64,000 bases of DNA, from assembly GCA_947500585.1 (NCBI GenBank), contig CANMSN010000007.1, forward strand, positions 62,001 to 126,000. Direction: 5' to 3'. The stretch is from an uncultured Flavobacteriaceae bacterium. Its GTDB lineage: Bacteria > Bacteroidota > Bacteroidia > Flavobacteriales > Flavobacteriaceae. The position numbers and the translations under genes were made by a program. Each line of letters starts with the position of its first letter. Positions within the stretch are counted from its first letter, which is position 1. Below the pieces are notes generated by a model. That model was not told the DNA's origin. It made no database searches and saw only the letters and a program-made list of their open reading frames with translations. Shown one piece after another: positions 9,718 to 18,548 of the stretch.

Positions 9718-10389
9718 CTATGAGAGGCTTTCTTCTTTTACCAATAAAACCTGATAGGCGTTAATTAAAATTTTCCATCCTCTTTCAAGCATGTATGCTA
9801 TAACAGTTTTGCCTTTTCCTCCTCCAGGTAAACCACAATCGTCTATAAGTACAATTGAGTTTCTATGCAATTTATCTTCAATAATTTTAAATTCTTTTAA
9901 ATGATGTTCTTGGCTTTTTTTTTGAATTTTAACATCTTTTCTAGAGTAGTCATAACTGTCCAAATATAAAAAATCTATAGGCTTATTGAATGTTTTAAGA
10001 AACTCTAATGAGTCGTTTAAATGTAATTTAACAAAGTCTTGTAATTGTTGGTTATTAACCTCTTTTTGTGCACCTTTTACCGAATGTTCACTTATATCAA
10101 CCGAATGCATTTGAGCATTGTTTTGTTTTGCCCATTTACCAAATACTATAGTTGCTGCTCCATCAGTTTTAGTTGCCTTTAATCCTTTTCTTGAGGTTCC
10201 AGTTTCAATTATTACTTTAGCATTTCTTTCATCTAAGAGTTTTAGTGTTTTTGCAAACGTAATTCTACGTCTTCTAAAATTATATTTAAAAGGCATAAAT
10301 GGATATAATGATTTATGCTTAATGAATTTTATTGAATAATGTATTAATACGGGTAATAATATTAAAGCAATAATTATTTTAATAATCAT
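9718..10389 (-). CDS. Membrane-anchored methyltransferase-like protein
   Basis: 223 residues. A single hydrophobic segment at residues 2-20 would anchor the protein to the membrane. The rest resembles a class I SAM-dependent methyltransferase fold: VIIETGTSRKG takes the place of the nucleotide-binding loop, MHSVDISEH the acidic residue after strand 2, and DFLYLDSYDYS plus SIVLIDDCGLPGGG later strands. The D-D-C-G-L-P-G-G-G loop near residue 180 recalls the Methyltransf_24 and TylF-like groups. It lies 36 nt downstream of a glycosyltransferase in the same direction, at the edge of a lipopolysaccharide-type block, so a sugar or lipid acceptor is plausible but unproven. Confidence 0.7.
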   Translation of the reverse strand: MIIKIIIALILLPVLIHYSIKFIKHKSLYPFMPFKYNFRRRRITFAKTLKLLDERNAKVIIETGTSRKGLKATKTDGAATIVFGKWAKQNNAQMHSVDISEHSVKGAQKEVNNQQLQDFVKLHLNDSLEFLKTFNKPIDFLYLDSYDYSRKDVKIQKKSQEHHLKEFKIIEDKLHRNSIVLIDDCGLPGGGKGKTVIAYMLERGWKILINAYQVLLVKEESLS

Positions 10390-10425
10390 TATATTTTTTT
10401 AAAAGATTAAAGACAAATTTAGGGT

Positions 10426-11502
10426 TTACTTTTTATATAGAATATTTTTATAAACTTCAATATATTTTTTTGCGGCATCATTCCAATTAAAACTTTGTGC
10501 ATGGTTTTTATAAGCTTCAGATAATACATCGGTATTGTTATTAAATTTGCTTAAACCAGATTCTACTATTTTTGCCATATAATCAGGCTCATAATTATCC
10601 CAATAAAAAGCATGTTTTTTACCAACTTCGGGTAAAGACGTATTATTGGATAAAAAAACAGGTTTGCCAAATTGCATAGCTTCAATAGGAGGGATACCAA
10701 AACCTTCTCTTAAAGAAGGAAAAACAAAAGCATCACAATTTTGTAAATAATACTGTTTGTCAGTTTCAGAAATTTTTCCAGTTATAAAAACTCTATTTTC
10801 TAATTCTAATTCTGATATAATTTTCTGCAAAGTATCTTTGGCATATGCAGTTTTATTATTTCCAGACAGGACAAGATTATATTCTGGTAAAAATTCGAGC
10901 ATTTTTACTAAAGTATGAAAATTTTTACGTTCGCTAAATTCGCCTATACTAAAAAAGTAAGGCCGTTTCGTTATCATTTTTGGGTGATAATTTTCTGGAA
11001 TCTTAATATCTTGAATAGGATTGCCATTATAAATAACATATTCTGGAATATCGGGAATTTTAAAATACTGATGTGTTGACGCTTTAGCGTAATTTGAAAT
11101 ATATGTTATAGCGTGGCTTCTATTTAGTTTTTTCTGAAAATTAACATTACGTTTATGAGACATATTATTCGATTCTTCATCTATAAAGTTAACATCATGT
11201 ACCGTTAATAAATAAGGGATATTATGGTAGGGTTCTATTTTAATATTCTGATTTAAACAATGCCATAAATCAAATTTTTTTCGAATACTAAAAGCTCTAT
11301 GCCTTCTAAGTGAATTGTAGGTTCTGTAATTGAAATAATCTCCAAATTCCTTTTTTAGGATATCAGTGTTTTTTGCATGAAGCGTCATTTTAAAATCTAA
11401 CACATTTGCATTATAAAGCCCCTTTACTAAATGATAATTAAACTGACCAAAGCCAGAGAATTGGTTTTTTATGTTGTGCGATTCTAAAAAAATATTTGGC
11501 AT
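10426..11502 (-). CDS. Glycosyltransferase family 4
   Basis: A 358-residue cytoplasmic retaining glycosyltransferase of the GT-B fold. The C-terminal domain carries FSIGEFSERKNFHTLV and the donor-binding EGFGIPPIEAMQFGKPV with its E-x7-E pair, followed by SLPEVG. The N-terminal acceptor domain begins MPNIFLESHNIKNQFSGFG. It is the first gene of a two-gene minus-strand unit with the methyltransferase-like gene and is divergent from the WaaP-like kinase at 11590. The surrounding GT9, GT2 and kinase genes suggest lipopolysaccharide core synthesis. Donor and acceptor sugars are unknown. Confidence 0.88.
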   Translation of the reverse strand: MPNIFLESHNIKNQFSGFGQFNYHLVKGLYNANVLDFKMTLHAKNTDILKKEFGDYFNYRTYNSLRRHRAFSIRKKFDLWHCLNQNIKIEPYHNIPYLLTVHDVNFIDEESNNMSHKRNVNFQKKLNRSHAITYISNYAKASTHQYFKIPDIPEYVIYNGNPIQDIKIPENYHPKMITKRPYFFSIGEFSERKNFHTLVKMLEFLPEYNLVLSGNNKTAYAKDTLQKIISELELENRVFITGKISETDKQYYLQNCDAFVFPSLREGFGIPPIEAMQFGKPVFLSNNTSLPEVGKKHAFYWDNYEPDYMAKIVESGLSKFNNNTDVLSEAYKNHAQSFNWNDAAKKYIEVYKNILYKK

Positions 11503-11589
11503 TTCTCTTTTTTACAAAGAAAGTAAATATATGAATGAATTACTGGAAGATTTTTATTAAAAGAAAAAAAGTAGTTGTAATATTGCCTC

Positions 11590-12351
11590 ATGAAACGTGT
11601 TTTTCAAGAAACATATAGATCGTTTAAAAACGAACTCGACGGCTTTATTCAAAATTTTGATACCTCTGGAGAAGACTTTGGTAATCAAGATAGAAATTCT
11701 TTAAAATTATTTCACCTAAATGGGCAAGTTGTTAATATTAAGTCTTTTAGAGTTCCAAATCTCATAAATCAAGTTGCATATAAGTTTTTTAGAAAAAGTA
11801 AAGCACAACGTTCATTTGAATACGCTAATAAGCTAACTAGTTTAAATGTTGGAACACCAGAACCAATTGCTTATTATGAATTTAAAACACTTTTTTTATT
11901 TAAGAAAAGTTATTATATAAGTGAACAATTAGATTGTGATTTAACCTACAGGGAGTTAACCACTAATTTTGATTTTCCAGATTACGAAAATATACTTAGA
12001 GCTTTTACCCGATTTACTTTTGATTTACATGAAAAAAACATTCATTTTTTAGATCACTCACCAGGAAATACTTTAATTAAAAAAACGCGCAAAGAATATA
12101 ATTTTTTTCTAGTTGATTTAAACCGAATGGAATTTAAAACTTTAGATTTTGAAACTAGAATTAAGAATTTTTCAAAACTGACGATTCATAGATATATGGT
12201 TGAAATTATGAGTGATGAGTACGCAAAATGCTCAGGTGAAAGCTATAACAGAATTTTTAATTTAATGTGGAAAGAAACTGAAGCTTTCCAAGAAAAATAT
12301 CATCGAAAAAGACGTTTAAAAAAGAAGTTGAAATTTTGGAAAAGGAACTAA
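11590..12351 (+). CDS. Lipopolysaccharide kinase-like protein (Kdo/WaaP family)
   Basis: A 253-residue protein with a protein-kinase-like fold, probably phosphorylating a sugar of the inner core. What is seen: an N-lobe with a lysine in VVNIKSFRVPN; a catalytic-loop-like HFLDHSPGNTLI, in which Asp and Asn are spaced as in WaaP/KdkA enzymes; and FFLVDLNRMEF in the position of the metal-binding Asp. The C-terminus is strongly basic (RKRRLKKKLKFWKRN), consistent with binding at the membrane surface. Its stop codon overlaps that of the convergent GT2 gene by 3 nt. The neighbouring GT9, GT4 and GT2 genes support a lipopolysaccharide role. Confidence 0.8.
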   Translation: MKRVFQETYRSFKNELDGFIQNFDTSGEDFGNQDRNSLKLFHLNGQVVNIKSFRVPNLINQVAYKFFRKSKAQRSFEYANKLTSLNVGTPEPIAYYEFKTLFLFKKSYYISEQLDCDLTYRELTTNFDFPDYENILRAFTRFTFDLHEKNIHFLDHSPGNTLIKKTRKEYNFFLVDLNRMEFKTLDFETRIKNFSKLTIHRYMVEIMSDEYAKCSGESYNRIFNLMWKETEAFQEKYHRKRRLKKKLKFWKRN

Positions 12352-13106
12352 GGTTTTGTTTTGTTTAGTTTATAAAGTTTGATGTATTTTAAAAACGTTA
12401 CGTTGTATGTTTGCACACAAATCACAAAACCATTTAATCCATCTAAAAATCCTAATCTTAAAAAATAGGCTTTAAAGAATGCCCATAATGGTCTGAAAAT
12501 AATTTTAAATAGCGAAGATTTTTTACCTAGTTTGTTGTAGGCATTAGCTGCTATAGTAGAAAAATGCTCTACTTTTAAATTATGTTCACTATAATCTCTA
12601 TAAATCCAGTGTAATAAATCGCCTTTAAGTTTACCAGAATTTAAACCCTTTTTAAGGGTGTATCTGTCATGCGGATTTATACCTTTCCATTCGCCACTAT
12701 CTTTTTTAAAGAGCCTCAGTTTTTTATCAGGATACCAGTCCGAATGTTTAATCCATTGCCCACAATAATTATTTAATCTATTACAATAATACCCATCAAA
12801 AGTCCAGTCGGCCTTAACTTTTAAAATAGACTTTTTTAATACTTCAGATAAAGCTTCATCACCATCTAAAGATAAAATATAATCATATTTGGTTTGCGAA
12901 AGTGCAAAGTTTTTTTGTTCAATATAACCTTCAAAAGGATTTTGAATAAATCTTACTTTATACTGTTTACATATTTCTGGTGTTTTATCTGTAGAAAAAG
13001 AATCTACAACAACAATTTCATCAACAACATCAATTAAAGATTTTAAACACTTTTCTAAATGTTCTTCTTCATTATATGTAATTATGACTCCAGATAGTTT
13101 AATCAT
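12348..13106 (-). CDS. Glycosyltransferase family 2 (WaaE/KdtX-like)
   Basis: A 252-residue GT-A fold enzyme. The nucleotide-binding start reads SGVIITYNEEEHLEKCLKS, followed by VDEIVVVDSFSTDKT and the metal-binding SLDGDEALS. Later blocks (YCGQWIKHSDWYPDKKLRL, GDLLHWIYRDYSEH) are typical of the bacterial group that includes lipopolysaccharide core glucosyltransferases such as WaaE. A hydrophobic stretch near the C-terminus (around residues 205-235) may touch the membrane. It shares a 45-nt divergent intergenic region with the GT2 gene at 13152. A second GT2 of the same subgroup lies at 43694. Confidence 0.87.
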   Translation of the reverse strand: MIKLSGVIITYNEEEHLEKCLKSLIDVVDEIVVVDSFSTDKTPEICKQYKVRFIQNPFEGYIEQKNFALSQTKYDYILSLDGDEALSEVLKKSILKVKADWTFDGYYCNRLNNYCGQWIKHSDWYPDKKLRLFKKDSGEWKGINPHDRYTLKKGLNSGKLKGDLLHWIYRDYSEHNLKVEHFSTIAANAYNKLGKKSSLFKIIFRPLWAFFKAYFLRLGFLDGLNGFVICVQTYNVTFLKYIKLYKLNKTKP

Positions 13107-13151
13107 TTGAATGTTAAAATAATTTAGGTAAAAATAACTATTTTTGTATCA

Positions 13152-13973
13152 ATGAAAGTACAAGATGTTTCAGTAATTATTAGCACATATAATCAACCAA
13201 TTTGGTTAGAAAAAGTTCTTTGGAGCTACGAAGCACAAATTTTTAGAAATTTTGAAGTGGTTATAGCTGATGATGGCTCAAACGATACTACACGACAACT
13301 TATTGATAGGGTTAAAAAAGAAGTAAATTACCCCATTCAGCATATTTGGCATGAAGATAATGGTTTTCAAAAATCACAAATTTTGAATAAAGCTATTCTT
13401 GCATGTAATTCAGATTACATTTTAATGAGTGATGGAGATTGTATTGCCAGAAATGATTATGTCACTGTGCATATTGATAATAAAGAAGCTGGATATTTTC
13501 TTTCGGGAGGGTATTTTATGTTGCCTATATCTATATCAGACATGATATCCAAAGAAGATATTTTATCACAACGATGTTTTGATGTTAAGTGGTTAAAAAA
13601 TAATGGTTTAAAACCATCTTTTAAAAATAATAAATTAAGTGCTAAAGGATTTAAAAGTAATTTTCTAAATGCTATTACGCCCACAACACCAAGTTGGAAT
13701 GGGCATAATGCTTCTGGTTGGAAAGCAGATATTTTAAAAGTGAATGGTTTTGATGAGCGTATGCAATATGGTGGACAAGATCGTGAATTGGGAGAGCGCT
13801 TGGTTAATTTAGGTGTAAAATCAAAACAAATAAGGTATAGTGCTATATGTTTGCATTTAGACCATCCAAGAGGTTATAAGAATCAAGAATCTATTGATAA
13901 AAACTTAGCAATTCGTGCAACTACGAAAAATGAAAAACGAATTTGGACAGATTTTGGAATTAAAAAAATATAG
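13152..13973 (+). CDS. Glycosyltransferase family 2 with GT7-like C-terminal domain
   Basis: A 273-residue inverting glycosyltransferase. The GT-A head has VSVIISTYNQPIWLEKVL, ADDGSNDTT and a DxD-type metal site in LMSDGDCIARNDY. The C-terminal part, TPSWNGHNASGWKADILK then VNGFDERMQYGGQDRELG, matches the galactosyltransferase (GT7) C-terminal domain, where the E/D-rich loop binds the acceptor. It ends 1 nt before the stop of the convergent GT9 gene. A likely -7 element TATTTTTG (13139-13146) lies just 5 nt ahead of its ATG, which would make the leader very short if used. Confidence 0.87.
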   Translation: MKVQDVSVIISTYNQPIWLEKVLWSYEAQIFRNFEVVIADDGSNDTTRQLIDRVKKEVNYPIQHIWHEDNGFQKSQILNKAILACNSDYILMSDGDCIARNDYVTVHIDNKEAGYFLSGGYFMLPISISDMISKEDILSQRCFDVKWLKNNGLKPSFKNNKLSAKGFKSNFLNAITPTTPSWNGHNASGWKADILKVNGFDERMQYGGQDRELGERLVNLGVKSKQIRYSAICLHLDHPRGYKNQESIDKNLAIRATTKNEKRIWTDFGIKKI

Positions 13974-13974
13974 A

Positions 13975-15099
13975 TTATCTGTTTTCTAAATACTTATTTA
14001 GTTTTGGAATGATTAAATCAGGCGAAAAGATTTTGTATAATTCAGATGCATCATTTTTCATTTTTTTTATGGTTTTCCCATTATATAAATTTGGCTTAAT
14101 ATCTTTTAAATGAATTGAAAGATGTGTTTTTCCATCTTCAAACATGCACCAAGCATCTTTTGATATCCATGGAGAGAAAATTGAGAACGTTGAAACATTA
14201 AGTGCTTTTGCCATATTTATGGCACCACCTTCATTACCAATTAATGCAGTGCAATGTTTAGTAATACTTAGAAATTCTCTTAAGTTTTTACCAAATAAAT
14301 TAAAATAAATGTTTTGCTGTGTTTCAGGTTTGCATGAGTTATAAACTAACTTAGCATCAGTTTTTTGTTTAGGTATATAATTAAATAATATTTGACCTTT
14401 TGTCTTTAAAACGATGTTATCAATGAGCTTAGACATGTAGGTGGGAGGATAAGTTTTACTCTCGCTACTTCCTAATACACTTATCATATATAAAGGCTTA
14501 CTGAAATCTATTCCAAACTTAGTTAATAACTTTTTAGAGTTACTTATTTCATTGGATGTTAAATAAATCTTTGGTTTAATTACTTCAGGTTTTGCATTTA
14601 AAATAGGCTCTAAAAATTTTAATCTGTTTTCTATAGCTAAACCTGCACTGGTTTTAGGTTTCTTTTTTTCTTTGTAAGTATTGGTATATATGAAAGAAGT
14701 ATACCATTTATGCTTAGATATTTTTGTTGTTGCTCCAGATAGCAAAGTAATTAAGTTACTTGAAAACTTAGAATATACATCAATTACAATATCATACTTT
14801 TCATGTTTAATTATTTTAGCAAATTTAAAAAGTGCATTTTTACTGGATTCAAGGTCTTTAGTAAAAAAGATGAAATTATTTATAAACGGATTGTTTTCAA
14901 CAACAGGAAAAGTGTGCTCGTTAATTAAATAGTCCAATTGAGCTTTTGGGTATTTTAAGCGAAGTGCTTCAAACAAAATACTGCTTGTAAGTACATCGCC
15001 TATCATTTTTTGCTGTATGATTAAAATTTTTGTCAAATTAATGCTAAAACGTATACTCTTAAATACTAGTAAAAATAAGTTTATAAAATTACTAAACAA
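13975..15099 (-). CDS. Glycosyltransferase family 9 (heptosyltransferase-like)
   Basis: A 374-residue GT-B enzyme of the ADP-heptose:LPS heptosyltransferase family. Motifs: KILIIQQKMIGDVLTSSILF near the N-terminus, LNVSTFSIFSPW late, and the donor-site block TALIGNEGGAINMAKALN, in place of the usual D/N-S-G-x-x-H-x-A. Most GT9 proteins begin close to KILIIQQK. The first 23 residues here (MFSNFINLFLLVFKSIRFSINLT) form an extra hydrophobic stretch, so a later non-ATG start (a TTG precedes TKILII) cannot be excluded. The enzyme probably adds a heptose or similar sugar to the lipopolysaccharide core. Confidence 0.85.
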   Translation of the reverse strand: MFSNFINLFLLVFKSIRFSINLTKILIIQQKMIGDVLTSSILFEALRLKYPKAQLDYLINEHTFPVVENNPFINNFIFFTKDLESSKNALFKFAKIIKHEKYDIVIDVYSKFSSNLITLLSGATTKISKHKWYTSFIYTNTYKEKKKPKTSAGLAIENRLKFLEPILNAKPEVIKPKIYLTSNEISNSKKLLTKFGIDFSKPLYMISVLGSSESKTYPPTYMSKLIDNIVLKTKGQILFNYIPKQKTDAKLVYNSCKPETQQNIYFNLFGKNLREFLSITKHCTALIGNEGGAINMAKALNVSTFSIFSPWISKDAWCMFEDGKTHLSIHLKDIKPNLYNGKTIKKMKNDASELYKIFSPDLIIPKLNKYLENR

Positions 15100-15153
15100 T
15101 TATAATACTTACTAAAATGTCAATACATTTGTACTATTAATTTAAAAAGGATT

Positions 15154-15840
15154 ATGCAAAATAAACATTTTTACTATTGGATTTTGCCTGCAGTTGTAGT
15201 AACTGTTTTAATAATATTAAATTATTCTGGTGTAGCGGTTTTACAAGCATTTGTTGCACCTGAGATAAATAGAGAGTTTGGAGTTCTAGAAAATTTACAA
15301 TCTTTAGTTATTTTGGTTATTATTTTCATTTGTATTAAAGGCGCCATAAAAACCCCATCAAGACTAGAAAAAGTAATTTATGTCTTTGGGAGTTTATTTT
15401 TCTTTGTCGCTTTTTTAGAAGAAATAGATTACGGACTTCATTTTTATGAATATATAAATAACATAGCTCCAGAGCAAAAGGTAGTTACGAGAAACTTTCA
15501 TAATATAAATGATAACGAATATTTATACGAAGTAAGGCAAGTAATAATTGTAACACTTGTTATATTTTTTATCCTACTACCATTATTAAAGAATAAAATT
15601 CAAAACCAATACATCAAGCATTTTATAGCAGATAAAATGATAATAACCACTTTTATTGTTTATGTTTTAATTGGGGGGCTTTTAGTACGTATGCTTCCAA
15701 AATTAGGAATGCCACATAACCCTTCGTTATTTGGTAATCACCAAGAATTTGAAGAGTTAATTTCTTATTACATGATCTTGCTTTATGTTTACGAGATTAT
15801 TTTATTAAAGCCTTCAATCTTTAAAATCTCGAAAACATAA
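15154..15840 (+). CDS. Polytopic membrane protein of unknown function
   Basis: 228 residues with about six hydrophobic segments (roughly 8-28, 47-63, 73-90, 128-147, 163-183, 204-222). Conserved-looking polar pieces sit between them: FLEEIDYGLHFYEY after helix 3, RNFHNINDNEYLYE before helix 4, and NHQEFEELISYY before helix 6. A similar arrangement of E-E, N-x-H-N and E-E-x-x blocks occurs in an unnamed bacterial membrane family, but I cannot name its function. It follows the lipopolysaccharide genes on the opposite strand and is transcribed alone. TACATTTG at 15124-15131 is a possible -7 element. Confidence 0.75.
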   Translation: MQNKHFYYWILPAVVVTVLIILNYSGVAVLQAFVAPEINREFGVLENLQSLVILVIIFICIKGAIKTPSRLEKVIYVFGSLFFFVAFLEEIDYGLHFYEYINNIAPEQKVVTRNFHNINDNEYLYEVRQVIIVTLVIFFILLPLLKNKIQNQYIKHFIADKMIITTFIVYVLIGGLLVRMLPKLGMPHNPSLFGNHQEFEELISYYMILLYVYEIILLKPSIFKISKT

Positions 15841-15883
15841 AGCAAGATTATTTAGTTTTAAGTATTTGGGGTGTTAGTAATTA

Positions 15884-16699
15884 TTAAACCGCCACATCAT
15901 TCTCACGAAGCGCATTGTTTAACGAGGTTTTCTTATCGGTGCTTTCCTTACGCTTACCAATTATTAATGCACAAGGTACTTGAAATTCACCAGCAAGAAA
16001 TTTTTTAGTATAACTCCCAGGTATAACTACAGAACGGGCAGGAACACGACCTTTCATTTCCACAGGAGTTTCTCCAGTAACATCTATTATTTTAGTACTC
16101 ATCGTTAAAACAACGTTAGCCCCTAAAACAGCTTCAGTTTCAACATGAACACCTTCAACAACAATACAACGAGATCCTACAAAAACATTGTCTTCTATAA
16201 TTACAGGTGCGGCTTGTAAAGGTTCTAAAACACCACCTATACCAACACCACCAGATAAATGTACATTTTTTCCTATTTGAGCACAACTTCCAACGGTAGC
16301 CCAAGTATCTACCATACTGCCTTCATCTACATAAGCGCCAATATTAACATAACTTGGCATTAAAATAGTACCAGCAGAAATATAGGCACCATGTCTTGCT
16401 ACTGCATGAGGAACTACACGAATTCCCTTATCAGCATACCCCTTTTTTAATGGAATTTTATCATGAAATTCTAGAGGTCCACACTCAATAGTTTCCATTT
16501 TCTGAATAGGAAAATATAAAACAACAGCTTTTTTAACCCATTCGTTAACTTGCCAACCACCTTCAATAGGTTGAGCAACTCTTAATTCGCCTTTGTCTAG
16601 CAGGTCTATTACATTTCTAATTGCTGTAGTTGTTTTTTCTTTTTTTAAAAGGTCTCTATTTTCCCAAGCTTGTTCTATGGTTTGCTGTAATTCTGTCAT
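15884..16699 (-). CDS. dapD: 2,3,4,5-tetrahydropyridine-2,6-dicarboxylate N-succinyltransferase
   Basis: A 271-residue cytoplasmic enzyme of the succinylase branch of lysine and diaminopimelate synthesis, so it feeds both protein and peptidoglycan. A helical N-terminal domain (MTELQQTIEQAWENRD) is followed by a left-handed beta-helix with hexapeptide repeats (SAGTILMPSYVNIGAYVDEG, WATVGSCAQIGKNVHLSGG, VFVGSRCIVVEG). The length is normal for the family. An in-frame ATG at 16720 lies within the likely -7 promoter element at 16718-16725, so translation almost certainly begins at 16699. Encoded alone; other dap genes are not in the window. Confidence 0.95.
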   Translation of the reverse strand: MTELQQTIEQAWENRDLLKKEKTTTAIRNVIDLLDKGELRVAQPIEGGWQVNEWVKKAVVLYFPIQKMETIECGPLEFHDKIPLKKGYADKGIRVVPHAVARHGAYISAGTILMPSYVNIGAYVDEGSMVDTWATVGSCAQIGKNVHLSGGVGIGGVLEPLQAAPVIIEDNVFVGSRCIVVEGVHVETEAVLGANVVLTMSTKIIDVTGETPVEMKGRVPARSVVIPGSYTKKFLAGEFQVPCALIIGKRKESTDKKTSLNNALRENDVAV

Positions 16700-16717
16700 T
16701 ATTAAGTTTATTTTGCG

Positions 16718-16725
16718 CAAATATA
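16718..16725 (-). promoter_or_regulatory. Candidate -7 element (TATATTTG) of dapD
   Basis: On the minus strand the bases read TATATTTG, matching TAnnTTTG, with about 18 nt to the dapD ATG at 16699. No TTG is found at the expected -33 distance. The element helps fix the dapD start. Confidence 0.5.
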
Positions 16726-16971
16726 ATGGGTATCGATTAAAAAAGGAATGAATTATCTATAATAATTAGATTCCAAAACTTATAAAATTTAACTGATTTT
16801 GTACATCTTTTATAGATTGCTAAAATCAAATGTTCCTTGAAGTAAAAAAATATGTCGATTAAGAGTCTTTTTTTTGTGTTTTATCGATTTAATAGCGCGT
16901 TTCAACTATTCACCGATAAAACTTAGTAGCTTCACTTGTTATCGAAAATTCAATGAGTTACAACTAATTTA

Positions 16972-17004
16972 TTGCGTTTAACCTCTAACCCAAACTTATA
17001 TTTG
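16972..17004 (+). promoter_or_regulatory. Candidate promoter of the small secreted protein gene
   Basis: TTG (16972-16974), a 22-nt spacer and TATATTTG (16997-17004) fit the flavobacterial -33/-7 pattern. Transcription would begin near 17010, which supports the ATG at 17028 over the one at 17019. Confidence 0.6.
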
Positions 17005-17027
17005 CATCATCAAACAAAATGAATCCG

Positions 17028-17345
17028 ATGAAAACAAATTATTCCCTCTTATTAATTTTATTGCTTTCATTCACTTTCGTGAATGCACAAAGTGAAGTTT
17101 CAAGTATAGAAGTTGAAAACAACAGTGTTATTTCTGTTTCTAAAATGAATAAAGAAGTTACTAAAACATTTAATAGTGTTTTAAATGTGATAAATAAAAA
17201 ACAAGACTTATTAATTGATGCTTCAGAGGTAAAAGAAGTAATAGCTCGTACTAATAGTGATATTAGAACGTATTTAAATAGAAAAAGAAAGGTAGATAAT
17301 ATTAAAGTATTATTTCCTAAAATAAATAGAGCGGTTAAAGCTTAA
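17028..17345 (+). CDS. Small secreted protein of unknown function
   Basis: 105 residues. MKTNYSLLLILLLSFTFVNAQ is a standard signal peptide with likely cleavage after NAQ. The mature part is about 85 residues, helical and rich in Lys, Asn and Val, ending KVLFPKINRAVKA, with no cysteine and no sorting domain, so it is probably periplasmic. The upstream ATG at 17019 would add three residues and leave almost no leader after the predicted transcription start. It has its own promoter and is followed by a strong terminator at 17387, so it is a single-gene unit. No family was recognised. Confidence 0.75.
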   Translation: MKTNYSLLLILLLSFTFVNAQSEVSSIEVENNSVISVSKMNKEVTKTFNSVLNVINKKQDLLIDASEVKEVIARTNSDIRTYLNRKRKVDNIKVLFPKINRAVKA

Positions 17346-17386
17346 AATTAAAGATTTCAAATATTATTAATTAAGGTTCAACATTG

Positions 17387-17426
17387 AAGAAAGACTGTCT
17401 GGGAAGACGGTCTTTCTTGTTTTATT
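17387..17426 (+). terminator. Intrinsic terminator after the small secreted protein gene
   Basis: A hairpin with left arm 17387-17400 and right arm 17405-17418 has a perfect 9-bp base (AAGAAAGAC with GTCTTTCTT), one mismatch and four more pairs, and is followed by a T-rich run (17420-17426). Confidence 0.85.
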
Positions 17427-17452
17427 AAACTATTTTTGTTTAAAATTTATTT

Positions 17453-17863
17453 ATGGCTCGCATTTTAGCAATAGATTATGGTTTAAAAAGAACTGGAATA
17501 GCAGTAACAGACGAGTTACAAATAATTGCTTCTGGTTTGACTACTGTTAAAACCAATGAACTTTTAGTATTTTTAAAAGATTATACAATTAAAGAAAAGG
17601 TAGAATTATTTTTAGTTGGTGAACCAAAGCAAATGGATAATACTGCTTCAGAAAGTGAAACGTTAATTTCACCTTTTATAGTTAAATTAGAAAAGTTAAT
17701 TCCTCATATTCCAATTAAGCGTGTAGATGAACGCTTTACTTCAAAAATGGCATTTCAAACCATGATTGATAGTGGTTTGAAAAAAAACCAACGAAAAAAC
17801 AAAGCTCTAGTGGATGAAATTAGTGCAACACTTATACTACAAAGTTATTTATACTCTAAATAG
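17453..17863 (+). CDS. ruvX: Putative Holliday junction resolvase RuvX/YqgF
   Basis: 136 residues, the normal length. The RNase H-like fold is marked by ILAIDYGLKRTGIAVTD with the first catalytic Asp (D8), FLVGEPKQ in the middle strand with its Glu, KRVDERFTSKMA, and the C-terminal LVDEISATLIL with the last acidic residue. The family acts in pre-16S rRNA 5' end processing in E. coli and is annotated as a resolvase elsewhere. It precedes def and a DUF5606 gene in the same direction. TATTTTTG at 17431-17438 is a possible -7 element 14 nt before the start. Confidence 0.93.
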   Translation: MARILAIDYGLKRTGIAVTDELQIIASGLTTVKTNELLVFLKDYTIKEKVELFLVGEPKQMDNTASESETLISPFIVKLEKLIPHIPIKRVDERFTSKMAFQTMIDSGLKKNQRKNKALVDEISATLILQSYLYSK

Positions 17864-17954
17864 CTAAATTTTCAATAAAGTAATTTTTTATCTGTAAAAC
17901 CTGCCAATAAATAGTAAGTATTGTATTTTTGCAATTAATATTTTAATGTAAAAA

Positions 17955-18545
17955 ATGATTTTACCTATAGTTGCATACGGCGACCCTGTTTTAAAAAAGA
18001 AGGCATCTGATATAACTAAAGATTATCCCAAGCTTGATGAGCTTTTAGCTAATATGTTCAAAACTATGTATAATGCATATGGAGTAGGTTTAGCTGCACC
18101 TCAAATAGGATTACCAATTCGTATTTTTTTAGTTGATACTTCTCCTTTTGCTGAAGATGAAGATTTTACAGAAGAAGAACAAAATACCTTGAAAAATTTT
18201 AAGCGTGTGTTTATTAACGCTAAAATAACGAATGAGGAAGGTGATGAATGGGCGTTTAACGAAGGCTGTTTAAGTATTCCAGATGTTAGAGAAGATGTTT
18301 TTAGACAACCAAAAGTAACTATTAGTTATGTTGATGAAAATTTTGAACCGCATACTGAAGTCTTTGATGGATTAATAGCAAGAGTCATACAGCATGAATA
18401 TGACCATATTGAAGGTGTTTTATTCACTGATAAACTTTCAAGTTTAAAGAAACGTCTAATAAAAGGAAGACTTAGTAATATATCAAAAGGAAAAATAGAT
18501 GTGGATTACAGAATGCGTTTTCCTAACCAAAAAAAGAGAAGATAA
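17955..18545 (+). CDS. def: Peptide deformylase
   Basis: A 196-residue metalloenzyme that removes the formyl group from the N-terminal methionine of new proteins. All three motifs are intact: GLAAPQIG (45-52), EGCLS (103-107, with the metal-binding Cys) and HEYDH (147-151, two metal-binding His and the catalytic Glu). A short acidic insertion (about residues 66-80, EDEDFTEEEQN) is usual in Bacteroidota. TATTTTTG at 17924-17931 may be its -7 element. The gap of about 90 nt to ruvX means it may be expressed independently. Confidence 0.96.
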   Translation: MILPIVAYGDPVLKKKASDITKDYPKLDELLANMFKTMYNAYGVGLAAPQIGLPIRIFLVDTSPFAEDEDFTEEEQNTLKNFKRVFINAKITNEEGDEWAFNEGCLSIPDVREDVFRQPKVTISYVDENFEPHTEVFDGLIARVIQHEYDHIEGVLFTDKLSSLKKRLIKGRLSNISKGKIDVDYRMRFPNQKKRR

Positions 18546-18548
18546 TAT

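Noticed and set aside
16731-16950. Several ATCGAT-like words upstream of dapD and of the small secreted protein gene
   Set aside because: The words are irregularly spaced, differ at several positions, and do not overlap the promoter elements in a consistent way.
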